Positions 11,000 to 20,131 of a stretch of DNA of 64,000 nucleotides are shown here, one piece after another. The DNA lies in NCBI RefSeq assembly GCF_000620505.1, contig NZ_JIBC01000012.1, positions 61,701 through 125,700 on the forward strand, in the 5' to 3' direction. Under the pieces are notes generated by a model. That model searched no databases. It was not told where the DNA came from and saw only the letters and a program-made list of their open reading frames with translations. Positions within the stretch are counted from its first letter, which is position 1. Each line of letters starts with the position of its first letter. This DNA comes from Sulfitobacter sp. 20_GPM-1509m. Its GTDB lineage: Bacteria; Pseudomonadota; Alphaproteobacteria; Rhodobacterales; Rhodobacteraceae. The position numbers and the translations under genes were made by a program.

Positions 11000-12463
11000 T
11001 TACGCTGTGGCCAGTTGCACCGGCGCGGTCGTCGCGTCGTCCTGTTCCAGAAAGAACCGGCGCAGCAGGTTCTGTGCCGCCAGCATCCGGTAGTCCGCTG
11101 AGGCCCGCCAATCGCTGAGCGGGGCAAAGTCCTGCGCCAAAGCCTGCGCTGCCTGCTCAAAGGCACCTTCCGACCACACCGCGCCACGCAAAGCCGCCTC
11201 GGCCTGCGCGGCCCGTTTCGGCGTCGCCGCCATCCCGCCAAAGGCGATGCGCACATCCGCGATCGTATCGCCATCGCGCGTCACGCTGATGCCTGCCGCG
11301 ACCGAGGAAATATCCTCGTCCCGCCGTTTCGAAATCTTGTAGGCAGCGTCGATCTGCCCCTCTGCGGGCAGCGGCACGCGGATGCTTTCGACAAATTCGC
11401 CCGCCGCGCGGTCCTGTTTGCCGTAGTCGATGAAAAACGTCTCCAGCGGCAGCACCCGCCGCACATCGCCACGGCGCAAAGTGATCTCGGCCCCCAGCGC
11501 GATCAGCACCGGCGGCGTGTCCCCGATGGGCGAGCCGTTGGCGATGTTGCCGCCCACGGTGCCCATATTGCGCACCTGCCAGCCCGCGATGCGGTCCCAA
11601 TAGGGGGCCAGATGCGGGAAGTGGTCCGCGATGGCATCCTGACACTCGCTGTAACTGGCCCCTGCCCCGATGTGCAACGCATCACCGTCCACCTGAACCG
11701 CCTTCAGCGCATCCAGATGGCCCAGGAAAATCGCGGGGCCAATGGGCCGCAGGAATTTCGTCACCCACAGGCCCACATCGGTGGCTCCGGCGATCAACGT
11801 GGCATCGGGATACTCCAGCAATGCCGACGCCAGATCGTCCACATCCGCAGGCAGGATCGCCAGATCATCCGCAGGCCCCGTCACGACCCGCACCCCGTCG
11901 CGCAGCGCCGTCAGCTGTGCGGTCACGCGGGCGCGCTCCGTGTTCAGATGATCGGCAGCGGGGGAGCCATAGCGGCTGACCGCCACGGCGGCGCGGATGA
12001 TCGGCGCATAGCCGGTGCAGCGGCACAGGTTGCCTTGCAGCGCAGTTTCCACCTGCGTTTCCGTCGGCTCCGGCACCGCCATCCACAGCGCATAGAGGGA
12101 CATCACGAACCCCGGCGTGCAGAACCCGCACTGGCTGCCGTGATGGTCCACCATCGCCTGTTGCACCGGATGCAGCCGCCCGTCGGGGCCGGACAGATGT
12201 TCAATGGTGACGACGTGGCAGCCGTCGACCGAGGCCAGAAACCGGATACAGGCGTTGACCGGCGCATAGCTCAGACCCTCCGGCCCCAACCGTCCGACCA
12301 GAACCGTACACGCCCCGCAATCGCCCTCGGCACAGCCTTCCTTGGTGCCGGTCATGCGCCGGTCAAGCCGCAGGAAATCCAGCAGCGTCTGGCTGGCGCC
12401 CACGTCGGGGACAGTGACCTCGCGGCCATTCAGAAGAAAGCGGATGTCGTGGCGTTGGGTCAT
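11000..12463 (-). CDS. xdhA: xanthine dehydrogenase, FeS/FAD subunit
   Basis: A 487-residue small subunit carrying both [2Fe-2S] clusters and the FAD domain. The plant-type cluster motif GCAEGDCGACTVL is at about residues 40-52; the second cluster uses CGFCTPGF and CRCTGY in the next 100 residues. A FAD-binding domain follows (about 190-370, NMGTVGGNIANGSPIGDTPP) and then the CO-dehydrogenase-flavoprotein C-terminal domain. ATG at 12463 follows GGAGAC; the extra 33 upstream codons would overrun the divergent promoter. First gene of the proposed xdhABC-permease-guaD-allE operon. Confidence 0.95.
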   Translation of the reverse strand: MTQRHDIRFLLNGREVTVPDVGASQTLLDFLRLDRRMTGTKEGCAEGDCGACTVLVGRLGPEGLSYAPVNACIRFLASVDGCHVVTIEHLSGPDGRLHPVQQAMVDHHGSQCGFCTPGFVMSLYALWMAVPEPTETQVETALQGNLCRCTGYAPIIRAAVAVSRYGSPAADHLNTERARVTAQLTALRDGVRVVTGPADDLAILPADVDDLASALLEYPDATLIAGATDVGLWVTKFLRPIGPAIFLGHLDALKAVQVDGDALHIGAGASYSECQDAIADHFPHLAPYWDRIAGWQVRNMGTVGGNIANGSPIGDTPPVLIALGAEITLRRGDVRRVLPLETFFIDYGKQDRAAGEFVESIRVPLPAEGQIDAAYKISKRRDEDISSVAAGISVTRDGDTIADVRIAFGGMAATPKRAAQAEAALRGAVWSEGAFEQAAQALAQDFAPLSDWRASADYRMLAAQNLLRRFFLEQDDATTAPVQLATA

Positions 12464-12568
12464 GGGGGTCTCCTCGGGGTCGCCCTGTCTGCTGTTGCGG
12501 CAGACGGGATTTGAGGCAGGATACACCAGCGCACTGCATCGAAAAACTGCAGCTTTCGGCAAAGACTT

Positions 12569-12583
12569 TCAACAAAGTGTTGA
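12569..12583. promoter_or_regulatory. inverted repeat, likely LysR operator for xdhA
   Basis: TCAACA-AAG-TGTTGA is a perfect dyad with a 3-bp centre, in the 179-bp gap between divergent xdhA and a LysR-family gene. It fits the LysR T-N11-A pattern, about 105 bp before xdhA and 60 bp before the regulator. Confidence 0.55.
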
Positions 12584-12642
12584 TAATGATGGCGTGAAAC
12601 GCGAGTATACCGACAGGGCCACCAGCCAAGGAAACCTGCGCC

Positions 12643-13545
12643 ATGTCCTATATCGAAAGCCTGAAAGTCTTTGTGCGCGTGGTTGAACTGGGCAGCATCA
12701 CATCGGGCGGGCGCGACCTGCGCCTGACCCCGGCCGTGGCCAGTAAACGTATCAAGGAATTGGAAAAACATCTGGGCGTGCGCCTGTTCAACCGCACCAC
12801 GCGGTCGCTGTCGCCCACCGAGGTCGGCCATGTGTTCTATGACGAGGCAAAGTCGGTTCTGGGCGCGCTGGAGACAGCAGAGGCCAAGGTCGCCAATTAT
12901 TCCGCGCAGCCACGCGGCACCATCCAGATCACTGCACCGCTGGGGGCCGGCCGCCGCCTGATCGCGCCGCTGGTGCCGCGATTCGTCGATGCCTTTCCCG
13001 ACACACGGGTGCGGATGCGCCTGTCGGATCGCAAGGTGGACATACTGGCCGACGGCCTGGACATCGCGTTTTTCATCGGCACGCCGGGGGATTCGAACAT
13101 GAAGCTGCGCAAGATCGCGGATTGCGCCCGCGTGCTGTGCGCCGCCCCGCGCTATCTGGCGCAACGGGGCACGCCCGCGCGGCCCGACGATCTGATGGAT
13201 CACAACTGCCTGTTGCTGCGCTATCCCCGCTCACCCGAATACTTCTGGACGCTGCAAACCGCGCAGGGGCCGCACAAGCTGGAAGTGGCGGGGAAATACG
13301 ATGCCGATGACGGGGATGTGCTGACCGATTGGGCGCTGGACGGGCGCGGGATCGTGAACAAGCCACGGTTTGACGTGGCGGCGCATCTGGCGCGCGGCGA
13401 TCTGGTCGAGGTGCTGCCTGATACGCCGCCGGTGCCCACGATCTTTGGGTGCTTGTATCCGCACAAGAAGTTGCAGGACCCGAAGGTACGGCTGTTCGTC
13501 GATTTCGTGGTGAAACACTGCGAGGGGCTGTTGCCTGCGGGTTAG
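12643..13545 (+). CDS. LysR-family regulator divergent from xdhA
   Basis: A 300-residue LysR-type regulator. The winged helix-turn-helix is at about residues 5-65 (GRDLRLTPAVASKRIKELE, NRTTRSLSPTE) and the substrate-binding domain from about 90. It is divergent from xdhA, so it probably controls the xdhABC-permease-guaD-allE operon, perhaps responding to a purine or urate intermediate; that is inferred from position. It is clearly related to the LysR gene at 15091 (shared APLGAGRRLIAP / APLGVGRRLIAP and DADDGDVLTDWAL / ESDDGDVLIDWAL), so the two look like an old duplication. Confidence 0.85.
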   Translation: MSYIESLKVFVRVVELGSITSGGRDLRLTPAVASKRIKELEKHLGVRLFNRTTRSLSPTEVGHVFYDEAKSVLGALETAEAKVANYSAQPRGTIQITAPLGAGRRLIAPLVPRFVDAFPDTRVRMRLSDRKVDILADGLDIAFFIGTPGDSNMKLRKIADCARVLCAAPRYLAQRGTPARPDDLMDHNCLLLRYPRSPEYFWTLQTAQGPHKLEVAGKYDADDGDVLTDWALDGRGIVNKPRFDVAAHLARGDLVEVLPDTPPVPTIFGCLYPHKKLQDPKVRLFVDFVVKHCEGLLPAG

Positions 13546-13570
13546 GGACGAACCCTTTCCGCTCACCCCC

Positions 13571-13742
13571 CGCGCGGAACAAGGCCGAAGGCCGCCGCGC
13601 ATCGCCGGGCCGCCCCACGGCACGGCGATTTGGCTTCTGTTAGTGCTTTACGAAAGCTCGGACGTGCTTGGCTGCCATAAAGTGCCAGACACCAAGGTCG
13701 GATCGCCGCACCTCGGCCCGTCAATGCGCGGCTTAGCGCTCC
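13571..13742 (+). repeat. intergenic repeat family B, copy B1
   Basis: About 170 bp between the convergent ends of the LysR gene (13545) and puuD (13758). It is closely similar to 16273-16445, with shared blocks such as CGCGCATCGCCGGGCCGCCC and TTGGCTGCCATAAAGTG. No coding frame is credible. Confidence 0.72.
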
Positions 13743-13757
13743 GTAGCAGCGCCTGCC

Positions 13758-14990
13758 CTAATCCCCCGACGCCGCCCGCACCCACGCCACGATCTGGCGA
13801 CGGGCGTCATCATCCATCTGCACCGCATTGGGCGGTGGCATCGCGTGGCTCAACCCCGCCTGCATGTAGATCTGCGGCGCATGGCGCACCACGTCGCTTT
13901 TGGTCTCCAGCAGCACGCCCTTGGGCGGCCATTGCAGCCCTTCCCAAACCGGCTCGCGGGCGTGGCACATGGAACAGTTGGAAATCACCACGTCATAGGC
14001 CGCGTCAAACCCCTCTGCCGAGGCAAACCGCTGTTCGGTCGCGGTCAGGGGCCGCGCCTCGGCCTCTTCATAGGTGTCGTTCATCGGTGCCGTGGACAGC
14101 CACGCGATCAGGATGAACAGGATCACCGTCACGCCCCACGTCCAGTGCGGCCCCTTGCCGGTGGCGTGCATGGTGTTGAAGTAATGCCGGATCGTCACCC
14201 CTGTCAGGAACACAAGGCTGGCAATGATCCAGCTGTATTCGGTCGCAAAGGACAGCGGGTAATGCGTCGACAGCATCAGAAAGACGACAGGCAGCGTCAG
14301 GTAATTGTTGTGGGTCGACCGCAGCTTGGCGATCTTGCCGTATTTGGGGTCGGGCGTGCGCCCTTCCTGCAGGTCTTTGACCACGATGCGCTGGTTCGGC
14401 ATGATGATGAAAAACACGTTGGCCGTCATGATCGTCGCCGTGAACGCCCCCAGATGCAGCAGCGCCGCGCGGCCGGTGAAAATCTGGTTATAGCCCCAGG
14501 ACATCACCACAAGGATCACGAACAACAGCAGCATCAGGAACGTGGGCGTCTCACCCAGCTTCGATTTGCACATCAGATCGTAGAGAATCCAGCCAATCGT
14601 CAGCGAGCCACCCGAAATCAGGATGCCCTGCCACAGGGCCAGGTCCGCCTTGGTCGGGTCCAGCAAGAACAACTCGCCCCCGACCCAATAGACGATCATC
14701 AACAGCGCCGCCCCCGACACCCATGTGATGTAGCTTTGCCATTTGTGCCAGATCAGGTGCTCGGGCATGTTTTCAGGGGCCACCAGATATTTCTGGATGT
14801 GATAAAATCCCCCGCCGTGCACCTGCCATTCCTCGCCATGCGCACCCACGGGCATGTTCGGTACTTTTTTCAGGCCCAGATCCAGCGCGATGAAAAAGAA
14901 CGACGCGCCGATCCATGCCATCGCGGTGACAACATGCAACCAGCGGACAGCGAACGCGGCCCAGTCCCACAAGACAGCCAGATCATACAT
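13758..14990 (-). CDS. puuD: urate hydroxylase PuuD (membrane, cytochrome c fused)
   Basis: A 410-residue protein with an N-terminal multi-helix membrane domain (about 8-300) rich in conserved histidines and a C-terminal periplasmic cytochrome c domain. The c-heme site is CSMCH (339-343) with a likely axial Met in HAMPPP (about 384). PuuD oxidises urate to 5-hydroxyisourate using the heme domain as electron outlet rather than O2 with H2O2 release. Start at 14990 follows GGGAG. It is divergent from a LysR gene and replaces a soluble uricase, which is absent from the window. Confidence 0.92.
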   Translation of the reverse strand: MYDLAVLWDWAAFAVRWLHVVTAMAWIGASFFFIALDLGLKKVPNMPVGAHGEEWQVHGGGFYHIQKYLVAPENMPEHLIWHKWQSYITWVSGAALLMIVYWVGGELFLLDPTKADLALWQGILISGGSLTIGWILYDLMCKSKLGETPTFLMLLLFVILVVMSWGYNQIFTGRAALLHLGAFTATIMTANVFFIIMPNQRIVVKDLQEGRTPDPKYGKIAKLRSTHNNYLTLPVVFLMLSTHYPLSFATEYSWIIASLVFLTGVTIRHYFNTMHATGKGPHWTWGVTVILFILIAWLSTAPMNDTYEEAEARPLTATEQRFASAEGFDAAYDVVISNCSMCHAREPVWEGLQWPPKGVLLETKSDVVRHAPQIYMQAGLSHAMPPPNAVQMDDDARRQIVAWVRAASGD

Positions 14991-15090
14991 GGCACTTCTC
15001 CCTCGATTCCTATGTCCCGCCACTCTAGGCGTTTGCACATTCTTCTGCTATTAACGCAAAAGACCAAGCAGCATCAAAAAATTCAGAACA

Positions 15091-16008
15091 ATGTCCTATC
15101 TTGATAATATCCGCACCTTTGTGCGTGTCTACGAATTGGGCAGCATGTCCGCCGCCGGGCGCGATTTGCGCATTTCTCCGGCAGTGACGTCGTCGCGGAT
15201 TTCCCAGCTTGAGGATCATCTGAGCGTGCGCCTGTTCCAGCGCACCACCCGCAGCCTGACCCCGACCGAGCAGGGCAAAGCGTTTTACAGCGGGGCCTGC
15301 GAGATACTGGAATCCGTCGACAACGCCGAGGCACAGGTGGTGTCGATCACCGACAACCCCAAGGGTGCCTTGTTCGTGGCCGCCCCCCTGGGCGTCGGCC
15401 GGCGGCTGATCGCGCCGCAGGTGCCTGCGTTTCTGAAAGCCTACCCCGAGGTGTCCGTGCGCCTGCGCCTGACCGACCGCAAGGTGGACCTGACCACCGA
15501 AGGGCTGGATCTGGCGTTTTTCCTCGGCCAGCCCGAGGACAGCAACCTGCGCATCCGCAAGATCGCCGATGTGGAACGGGTGCTGTGCGCCGCCCCCGAC
15601 TACATCGCCGCGCGCGGCAATCCGGTGTCGGGCGAGGCGCTGGTGAGCGACCGCCACGAATGCCTGAACCTGCGCTTTCCCGGTGCGCCCGAATTCCAGT
15701 GGCGGCTGATGACGCCCGAGGGGCCGAAGCGCTTTGCCGTGACGGGGCGCTACGAATCCGACGACGGCGACGTGCTGATCGACTGGGCGCTGGCGGGGCA
15801 AGGGATCGTGCTGAAACCGATCTTCGAAGTGGCCGACCACCTGCGCGCCGGTCGGCTGGTGCCCGTGGCCACCGCCACCCCGCCCGAGCCGATCCAGATG
15901 GCGTGCCTGTTCACCCACCGCAAACGCCAGGACCCCAAAACGCGCCTGTTCATGGATTTCGTGATCGACCGCATCAGCAAGGACGTGCGCGACAGCGGGA
16001 TGCTATAA
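15091..16008 (+). CDS. LysR-family regulator divergent from puuD
   Basis: A 305-residue LysR-type regulator with an N-terminal winged helix-turn-helix (GRDLRISPAVTSSRISQLEDHL, QRTTRSLTPTEQG) and a C-terminal effector domain. Its 5' end is 100 bp from the divergent puuD start, so control of puuD is likely. It is a close paralogue of the regulator at 12643: each sits divergently beside a different step of the same pathway. No strong ribosome site is visible before the ATG. The effector is unknown; a purine catabolite is a reasonable guess. Confidence 0.83.
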   Translation: MSYLDNIRTFVRVYELGSMSAAGRDLRISPAVTSSRISQLEDHLSVRLFQRTTRSLTPTEQGKAFYSGACEILESVDNAEAQVVSITDNPKGALFVAAPLGVGRRLIAPQVPAFLKAYPEVSVRLRLTDRKVDLTTEGLDLAFFLGQPEDSNLRIRKIADVERVLCAAPDYIAARGNPVSGEALVSDRHECLNLRFPGAPEFQWRLMTPEGPKRFAVTGRYESDDGDVLIDWALAGQGIVLKPIFEVADHLRAGRLVPVATATPPEPIQMACLFTHRKRQDPKTRLFMDFVIDRISKDVRDSGML

Positions 16009-16029
16009 GGGGGAGTGACCTTGCCACAA

Positions 16030-16241
16030 AGGGCAGCGCCCGACCGCGGGTGGGCGCCGATACCTTCGTTCATGCCACTTTATCTATCCGCTTTGGCGTG
16101 CGGATGAAGAAACGCAATACAGTGAGAAAGCGCCCGCCCGTCGCACCAAAGGTGCGCCGACTATTTCAGGCACGCCTCCGGCGTGACGGGCGGTCGGGCG
16201 CTGCCCGGCGGCACTGCGTGCCTTGATTCCGGGCTTTGGTG
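16030..16241 (-). repeat. intergenic repeat family A, copy A3 (inverted, with internal insertion)
   Basis: This is the reverse-complement counterpart of copies A1 and A2: it starts with GGGCAGCGCCCGACCGC and ends with the GCACTGCGTGCCTTGATTCC block. It is about 40 bp longer than the others because extra sequence sits near the middle (about 16105-16180). It lies in the 453-bp gene-free gap between the LysR gene and uraH, followed by a family B copy. Confidence 0.72.
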
Positions 16242-16272
16242 GAGAGCAGCATCGTTGCGCGTAGCGGACCCC

Positions 16273-16445
16273 TGCGCGGATTCAAGGCCGCAGGCCGCCG
16301 CGCATCGCCGGGCCGCCCCACGGCACGGCGATTTGGTTTCTGTTGCGCGAAACAGATGGGTGGGAAGTGCTTGGCTGCCATAAAGTGGCATGCACGACGG
16401 TCGGATCGCCGCACCTCGGCCCGGCGATGCGCGGCTTCGGGCTCC
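16273..16445 (+). repeat. intergenic repeat family B, copy B2
   Basis: About 170 bp, similar over its length to 13571-13742, ending 17 bp before the uraH stop. Together with copy A3 it fills the gap between convergent LysR and uraH genes. Confidence 0.72.
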
Positions 16446-16461
16446 ATTTTCAGCGTAAACC

Positions 16462-16815
16462 TCAACTCCCCCGATACGTCGAATACCCGAACGGCGACAG
16501 CAACAGCGGCACGTGGTAGTGCATCGCCTCCGACATCCCGAACCGCAGCGGGATCACGTCCAGAAAGCGCGGCGCTTCGGGTGGCACACCGCAGGCATCC
16601 AGATAATCGCCCGCGTGAAACACCAGCTCGTAGGTGCCGACCTGAAACTCCGCCTCGGGCAGGATCTGCGCATCCGTGCGCCCGTCCGCATTGGTTTCAA
16701 CCGTTCTCAGATGCGTCCGCCCCCCATCCTCGACCCGAAACAGGTCAATCCGCAGCCCCGCCGCGGGACACCCCCGCGCCGTATCCAGAACATGGGTTGT
16801 CAAATATCCGGCCAT
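16462..16815 (-). CDS. uraH: 5-hydroxyisourate hydrolase (transthyretin-like)
   Basis: A 117-residue transthyretin-related protein hydrolysing 5-hydroxyisourate to OHCU. Both family signatures are present: [15 protein letters not shown] near the N-terminus and the terminal YSTYRGS. The His/Arg active-site residues in [13 protein letters not shown] and YRGS are in place. Start at 16815 follows AGGAGG; a 23-codon extension upstream is unsupported. It is divergent from the puuE-uraD fusion, sharing a 152-bp promoter region. Confidence 0.95.
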   Translation of the reverse strand: MAGYLTTHVLDTARGCPAAGLRIDLFRVEDGGRTHLRTVETNADGRTDAQILPEAEFQVGTYELVFHAGDYLDACGVPPEAPRFLDVIPLRFGMSEAMHYHVPLLLSPFGYSTYRGS

Positions 16816-16967
16816 CGCATTTCCTCCTGTGCGTTCCGCTGGCATATAGACAGAGTGCCGCACCCCCGGCAAAGCATCGCGCACAAGAGGCTGCTTCTGA
16901 TATTTTTTGATAATCCCCGCGATTGTTTTGGATTACAGGGGTGTAGACCCGATCAAAGGAGACCACC

Positions 16968-18380
16968 ATGAACCGCTACCCCCGTGACATGACCGGCCAT
17001 GGTGCCACCCCGCCCGCAGCCAACTGGCCCGATGGCGCAAAGATCGCCGTTCAGATCGTGCTGAACTACGAAGAGGGTGGCGAAAACAACATCCTGCACG
17101 GCGATGCGGCATCCGAGGCATTCCTGTCCGAAATCACCGGCGCGCAGCCCTGGGTCGGACAGCGGCACTGGAACATGGAAACCATCTATGAATACGGATC
17201 GCGCGTAGGTTTCTGGCGCCTGCACCGCATGATGGCCGACCTGCCCGTCACCGTCTACGGCGTGGCCACCGCGCTGGCCCGTGCGCCGGAACAGGTCAAG
17301 GCGATGCAGACCGCAGGCTGGGAGATCGCCAGCCACGGGTTGAAATGGGTCGAACACAAGGACATGCCCGAGGACGAGGAGCGCGCCGCGATCGCCGAGG
17401 CCATCCGCCTGCACACCGAAGTCACCGGCACCCCGCCGCGCGGCTGGTACACGGGGCGGTGTTCGATGAACACCAACCGTCTGGCCGCCGAGACGGGGCA
17501 GTTTGCCTATCTGGCCGACACCTATTCCGACGAGCTGCCCTATTGGGAACGTTTTGACGGGCGCGATCAGCTGATGGTGCCCTATACGATGGACTGCAAC
17601 GACATGCGCTTTGGCATTCAGGCGGGCTTTACCACCGGGGCGCAGTTCGAAAGCTATCTGATGGACAGTTTCGACATGCTCTATGCCGAAGGACAAGAGG
17701 GCGCGCCCAAGATGCTGTCGATCGGCCTGCATTGCCGCATCGCGGGCCGTCCGGGGCGGGCCGCCGGGCTGAAACGGGCACTGGATTACATGAAGTCGCA
17801 CGAGGGCGTCTGGTTCGCCAGCCGTCTGGAGATCGCCGAACATTGGGCGCGCGCTCACCCTGCCCCGACGGCACAGCGCCCTTCGGACATGGACCGCGAC
17901 ACATTCGTGCAGGCCTTCGGCGGCATCTTTGAACACAGCCCCTGGATCGCCGAGGGCGCGCACGCGCTGGAACTGGGCCGCACCCACGACACCGCGCAGG
18001 GCATCCATCAGGCGCTGGCGCGGGTGTTCCGCACTGCGTCAGAACAGCAACGTCTGGCCGTGCTGACCGCCCACCCCGATCTGGCGGGCAAGCTGGCGAC
18101 GGCGAAACGTCTGACCGCAGAATCCACCGCCGAGCAAGCCTCGGTCGGCCTTGATGCGCTGACCGACGACGAACGTGCGAAATTCACCGAACTGAACGTC
18201 GCCTACACCGCCAAGTTCGGCTTTCCCTTCATCATCGCCGTGCGCGACAACACCAAGGCGTCGATCATGGACGCCTTCGCCCGCCGCATCGACAACGACC
18301 GCGACACCGAGTTTGCCGAGGCCTGCGCACAGGTCGAACGCATTGCGGAACTGCGCCTGATCGAGAAGTTCGGCGCATGA
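16968..18380 (+). CDS. puuE-uraD: bifunctional allantoinase PuuE / OHCU decarboxylase UraD fusion
   Basis: A 470-residue two-domain protein. Residues 1 to about 300 are a PuuE-type allantoinase of the polysaccharide-deacetylase fold (NYEEGGENNILHGD, GWEIASHGLKWVEH, LADTYSDELPYW, GLHCRIAGRPGR). Residues about 305-470 are OHCU decarboxylase: catalytic His323 in FEHSPWIAE, HPDLAGK (369-375), STAEQ with E389, and FPFIIAVR (419-426). One polypeptide therefore makes (S)-allantoin from OHCU and opens the ring to allantoate. Both halves retain their key motifs. The stop overlaps the allA start by 4 bp. Confidence 0.94.
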   Translation: MNRYPRDMTGHGATPPAANWPDGAKIAVQIVLNYEEGGENNILHGDAASEAFLSEITGAQPWVGQRHWNMETIYEYGSRVGFWRLHRMMADLPVTVYGVATALARAPEQVKAMQTAGWEIASHGLKWVEHKDMPEDEERAAIAEAIRLHTEVTGTPPRGWYTGRCSMNTNRLAAETGQFAYLADTYSDELPYWERFDGRDQLMVPYTMDCNDMRFGIQAGFTTGAQFESYLMDSFDMLYAEGQEGAPKMLSIGLHCRIAGRPGRAAGLKRALDYMKSHEGVWFASRLEIAEHWARAHPAPTAQRPSDMDRDTFVQAFGGIFEHSPWIAEGAHALELGRTHDTAQGIHQALARVFRTASEQQRLAVLTAHPDLAGKLATAKRLTAESTAEQASVGLDALTDDERAKFTELNVAYTAKFGFPFIIAVRDNTKASIMDAFARRIDNDRDTEFAEACAQVERIAELRLIEKFGA

Positions 18381-18877
18381 CCCAGACGCTGAAACTCAGC
18401 GCCCTGACGGCCGAAGCGTTTGCCCCCTTCGGCGATGTTCTGGATGTCTCGGGCACGCCGGACAAGATCATCAACCAGGGCCTGTGCGGCCGCCATCACG
18501 ACCGCGCCAGGCTGGACTTCGGCGACGGGCGCGCGGGCATCAGCCTGTTCAACGCCGAACCGCGCCAGTTTCCGATCACGCTGGATATGGTGGAACGTCA
18601 CCCCGAGGGGTCTCAGGCCTTTATCCCGATGAGCCTGCATCCCTTCGTCGTGGTGGTCGCCCCCGACGAAAACGGCAAACCCGGAGCCCCCCGCGCGTTC
18701 GTGACCGAGGCAGGACAGGCGATCAACCTGCACCGCGGCACATGGCACGGCGTCCTGACCCCGATCCACGCGCCGGGGCTGTTCGCCGTGGTCGACCGCA
18801 TTGGAAACGGCGCGAACCTTGAGGAACATTGGTTCGAGACAGGGTACGAGATTGTAGAGGGCGCTCAGTCGCGTTGA
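18377..18877 (+). CDS. allA: ureidoglycolate lyase
   Basis: A 166-residue AllA-family cupin-fold enzyme that splits (S)-ureidoglycolate into glyoxylate and urea. The typical motifs are FAPFGDVLDV near the N-terminus, HPFVVVVAP, the FVTEAGQAINLHRGTWHG metal-site region and DRIGNGANLEEHWF at the end. ATGA overlap with puuE-uraD indicates translational coupling. Its product glyoxylate is the substrate of BhcA and BhcC encoded at the left end of the window. Confidence 0.95.
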   Translation: MTQTLKLSALTAEAFAPFGDVLDVSGTPDKIINQGLCGRHHDRARLDFGDGRAGISLFNAEPRQFPITLDMVERHPEGSQAFIPMSLHPFVVVVAPDENGKPGAPRAFVTEAGQAINLHRGTWHGVLTPIHAPGLFAVVDRIGNGANLEEHWFETGYEIVEGAQSR

Positions 18878-18965
18878 TCCGTATTCATTCTTTTTCCAAT
18901 CAACTTGCCAGAGCTTTCACAGCGCTGACCCTGTCCGTGCAACCGAACTCCTAGCTTAAGCCCAG

Positions 18966-19132
18966 CACCAAAGCCCGGAATCAAGGCACGCAGTGCCGCC
19001 GGGCAGCGCCCGACCGCCCCATGGGCGGGCGCTTCTTCACCGTATTGCAATTCTGTATCCCCACGCCAAGGCGGATAGATAAAGTGGCATGAACGAAGGT
19101 ATCGGCGCCCACCCGCGGTCAGCCGCTGCCCT
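18966..19132 (+). repeat. intergenic repeat family A, copy A2
   Basis: About 167 bp between the convergent ends of allA and an IclR gene. It starts with the same AAGCCCGGAATCAAGGCACG block as copy A1 and matches the inverted copy A3 in its second half (ATAAAGTGGCATGAACGAAG). Confidence 0.75.
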
Positions 19133-19147
19133 GTGTCGTCAGATCAT

Positions 19148-19972
19148 TCACCCCCGCCCCAACATGTTCACCGCCTGCATCAGCGAGGGGCGCATGGCGC
19201 GGACGAAATCCTCTTCGGGCCAGTCTGCCAGCATCGCCGTGATCGTGACGGCCCCGATCGGCACGCCTTGGGCGTTGACGATGGCGGCGCCGATGGCAAT
19301 CTCGCCCGGCATCAACTGTTCCAACGCCACGGCGTAGCCTTGTTGTTTCACCTGCCGCGTTTTCTCAAATATCGCATCGGGATCGGTCAGCGTATGTTCG
19401 GTGAACTTCATCCGGTCGGACCGCGCCAGAACATCCCGCGCGGCGTCCTCGTCCATCTGCGACAGCACGGACCAGCCGGTTGACGTGCAATACATCGGCA
19501 CGCTGTGCCCCAGCATCATCGCGTGCAGCGTGTCCCGCTTGGGCTGGAACCGCGTCGCATAGATCAGCCGCACGTCGTCGATCAGCGACAGGTCCACCCG
19601 TTCGCCCACCGTGTCGCGCAGTTGCAACAGCACCGGAATGGCGCGCTGGATCAGGCCGTTCAGGCGCATGGTGTCAAAGATATGGTCGTACAGACGAATG
19701 CCCGGCAAATAGCCCGTGTCGCGGTCGTCGCGCTGGATATACCCCAGCTTGCGCAGGGTGTGGATGATCCGTTGCGTGGTGCTGCGGTCCAGCCCCGCGG
19801 CCTTGGACATATCGGTCAAGCTCAGAGGGCCCTGCGCCCCGTGAAAGGCCGACAGCACCTGCATGGTGCGCGCCGCCGCGCGGACGAACAACGCGTCGCT
19901 GCCCCCCGCTTCGGTGTCGTTGACAGCAGCCGGATAGGAACCATTCCAGGCGTGGATCGTCTCGTTCGTCAT
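19148..19972 (-). CDS. IclR-family transcriptional regulator
   Basis: A 274-residue IclR-type protein with an N-terminal winged helix-turn-helix (about 30-85, MSKAAGLDRSTTQRIIHTLRKLG) and a C-terminal effector domain (about 100-270, including EQLMPGEIAIGAAIVNAQG). ATG at 19972 follows GAGAGGG. It is divergent from an amidase-family gene across a 250-bp region holding two dyads, so it most likely controls that gene. It differs clearly from BhcR at 2809 and lacks its basic N-terminal tail. Confidence 0.85.
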   Translation of the reverse strand: MTNETIHAWNGSYPAAVNDTEAGGSDALFVRAAARTMQVLSAFHGAQGPLSLTDMSKAAGLDRSTTQRIIHTLRKLGYIQRDDRDTGYLPGIRLYDHIFDTMRLNGLIQRAIPVLLQLRDTVGERVDLSLIDDVRLIYATRFQPKRDTLHAMMLGHSVPMYCTSTGWSVLSQMDEDAARDVLARSDRMKFTEHTLTDPDAIFEKTRQVKQQGYAVALEQLMPGEIAIGAAIVNAQGVPIGAVTITAMLADWPEEDFVRAMRPSLMQAVNMLGRG

Positions 19973-20131
19973 TCTCACCCTCTCTTGCGTGGCATCCGGC
20001 CGCTATATCACGTCGGTCGCAACGCCCGCCCGACATTTCTGCCCCGATGCGCCCCTGCGGGCGGCATGTGTGGCACCAGATCACGCAAACCGCCGCATTT
20101 TGCCTGAAATTTCCTGAATAGGCTTGTCGGG

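Noticed and set aside
8938..11118. 726-codon rightward frame opposite xdhB
   Set aside because: Antisense shadow of a complete molybdopterin subunit; long only because of high GC.
12464..12562. N-terminal extension of xdhA by 33 codons
   Set aside because: It would overrun the divergent promoter, and ATG 12463 has a good ribosome site and begins the known domain.
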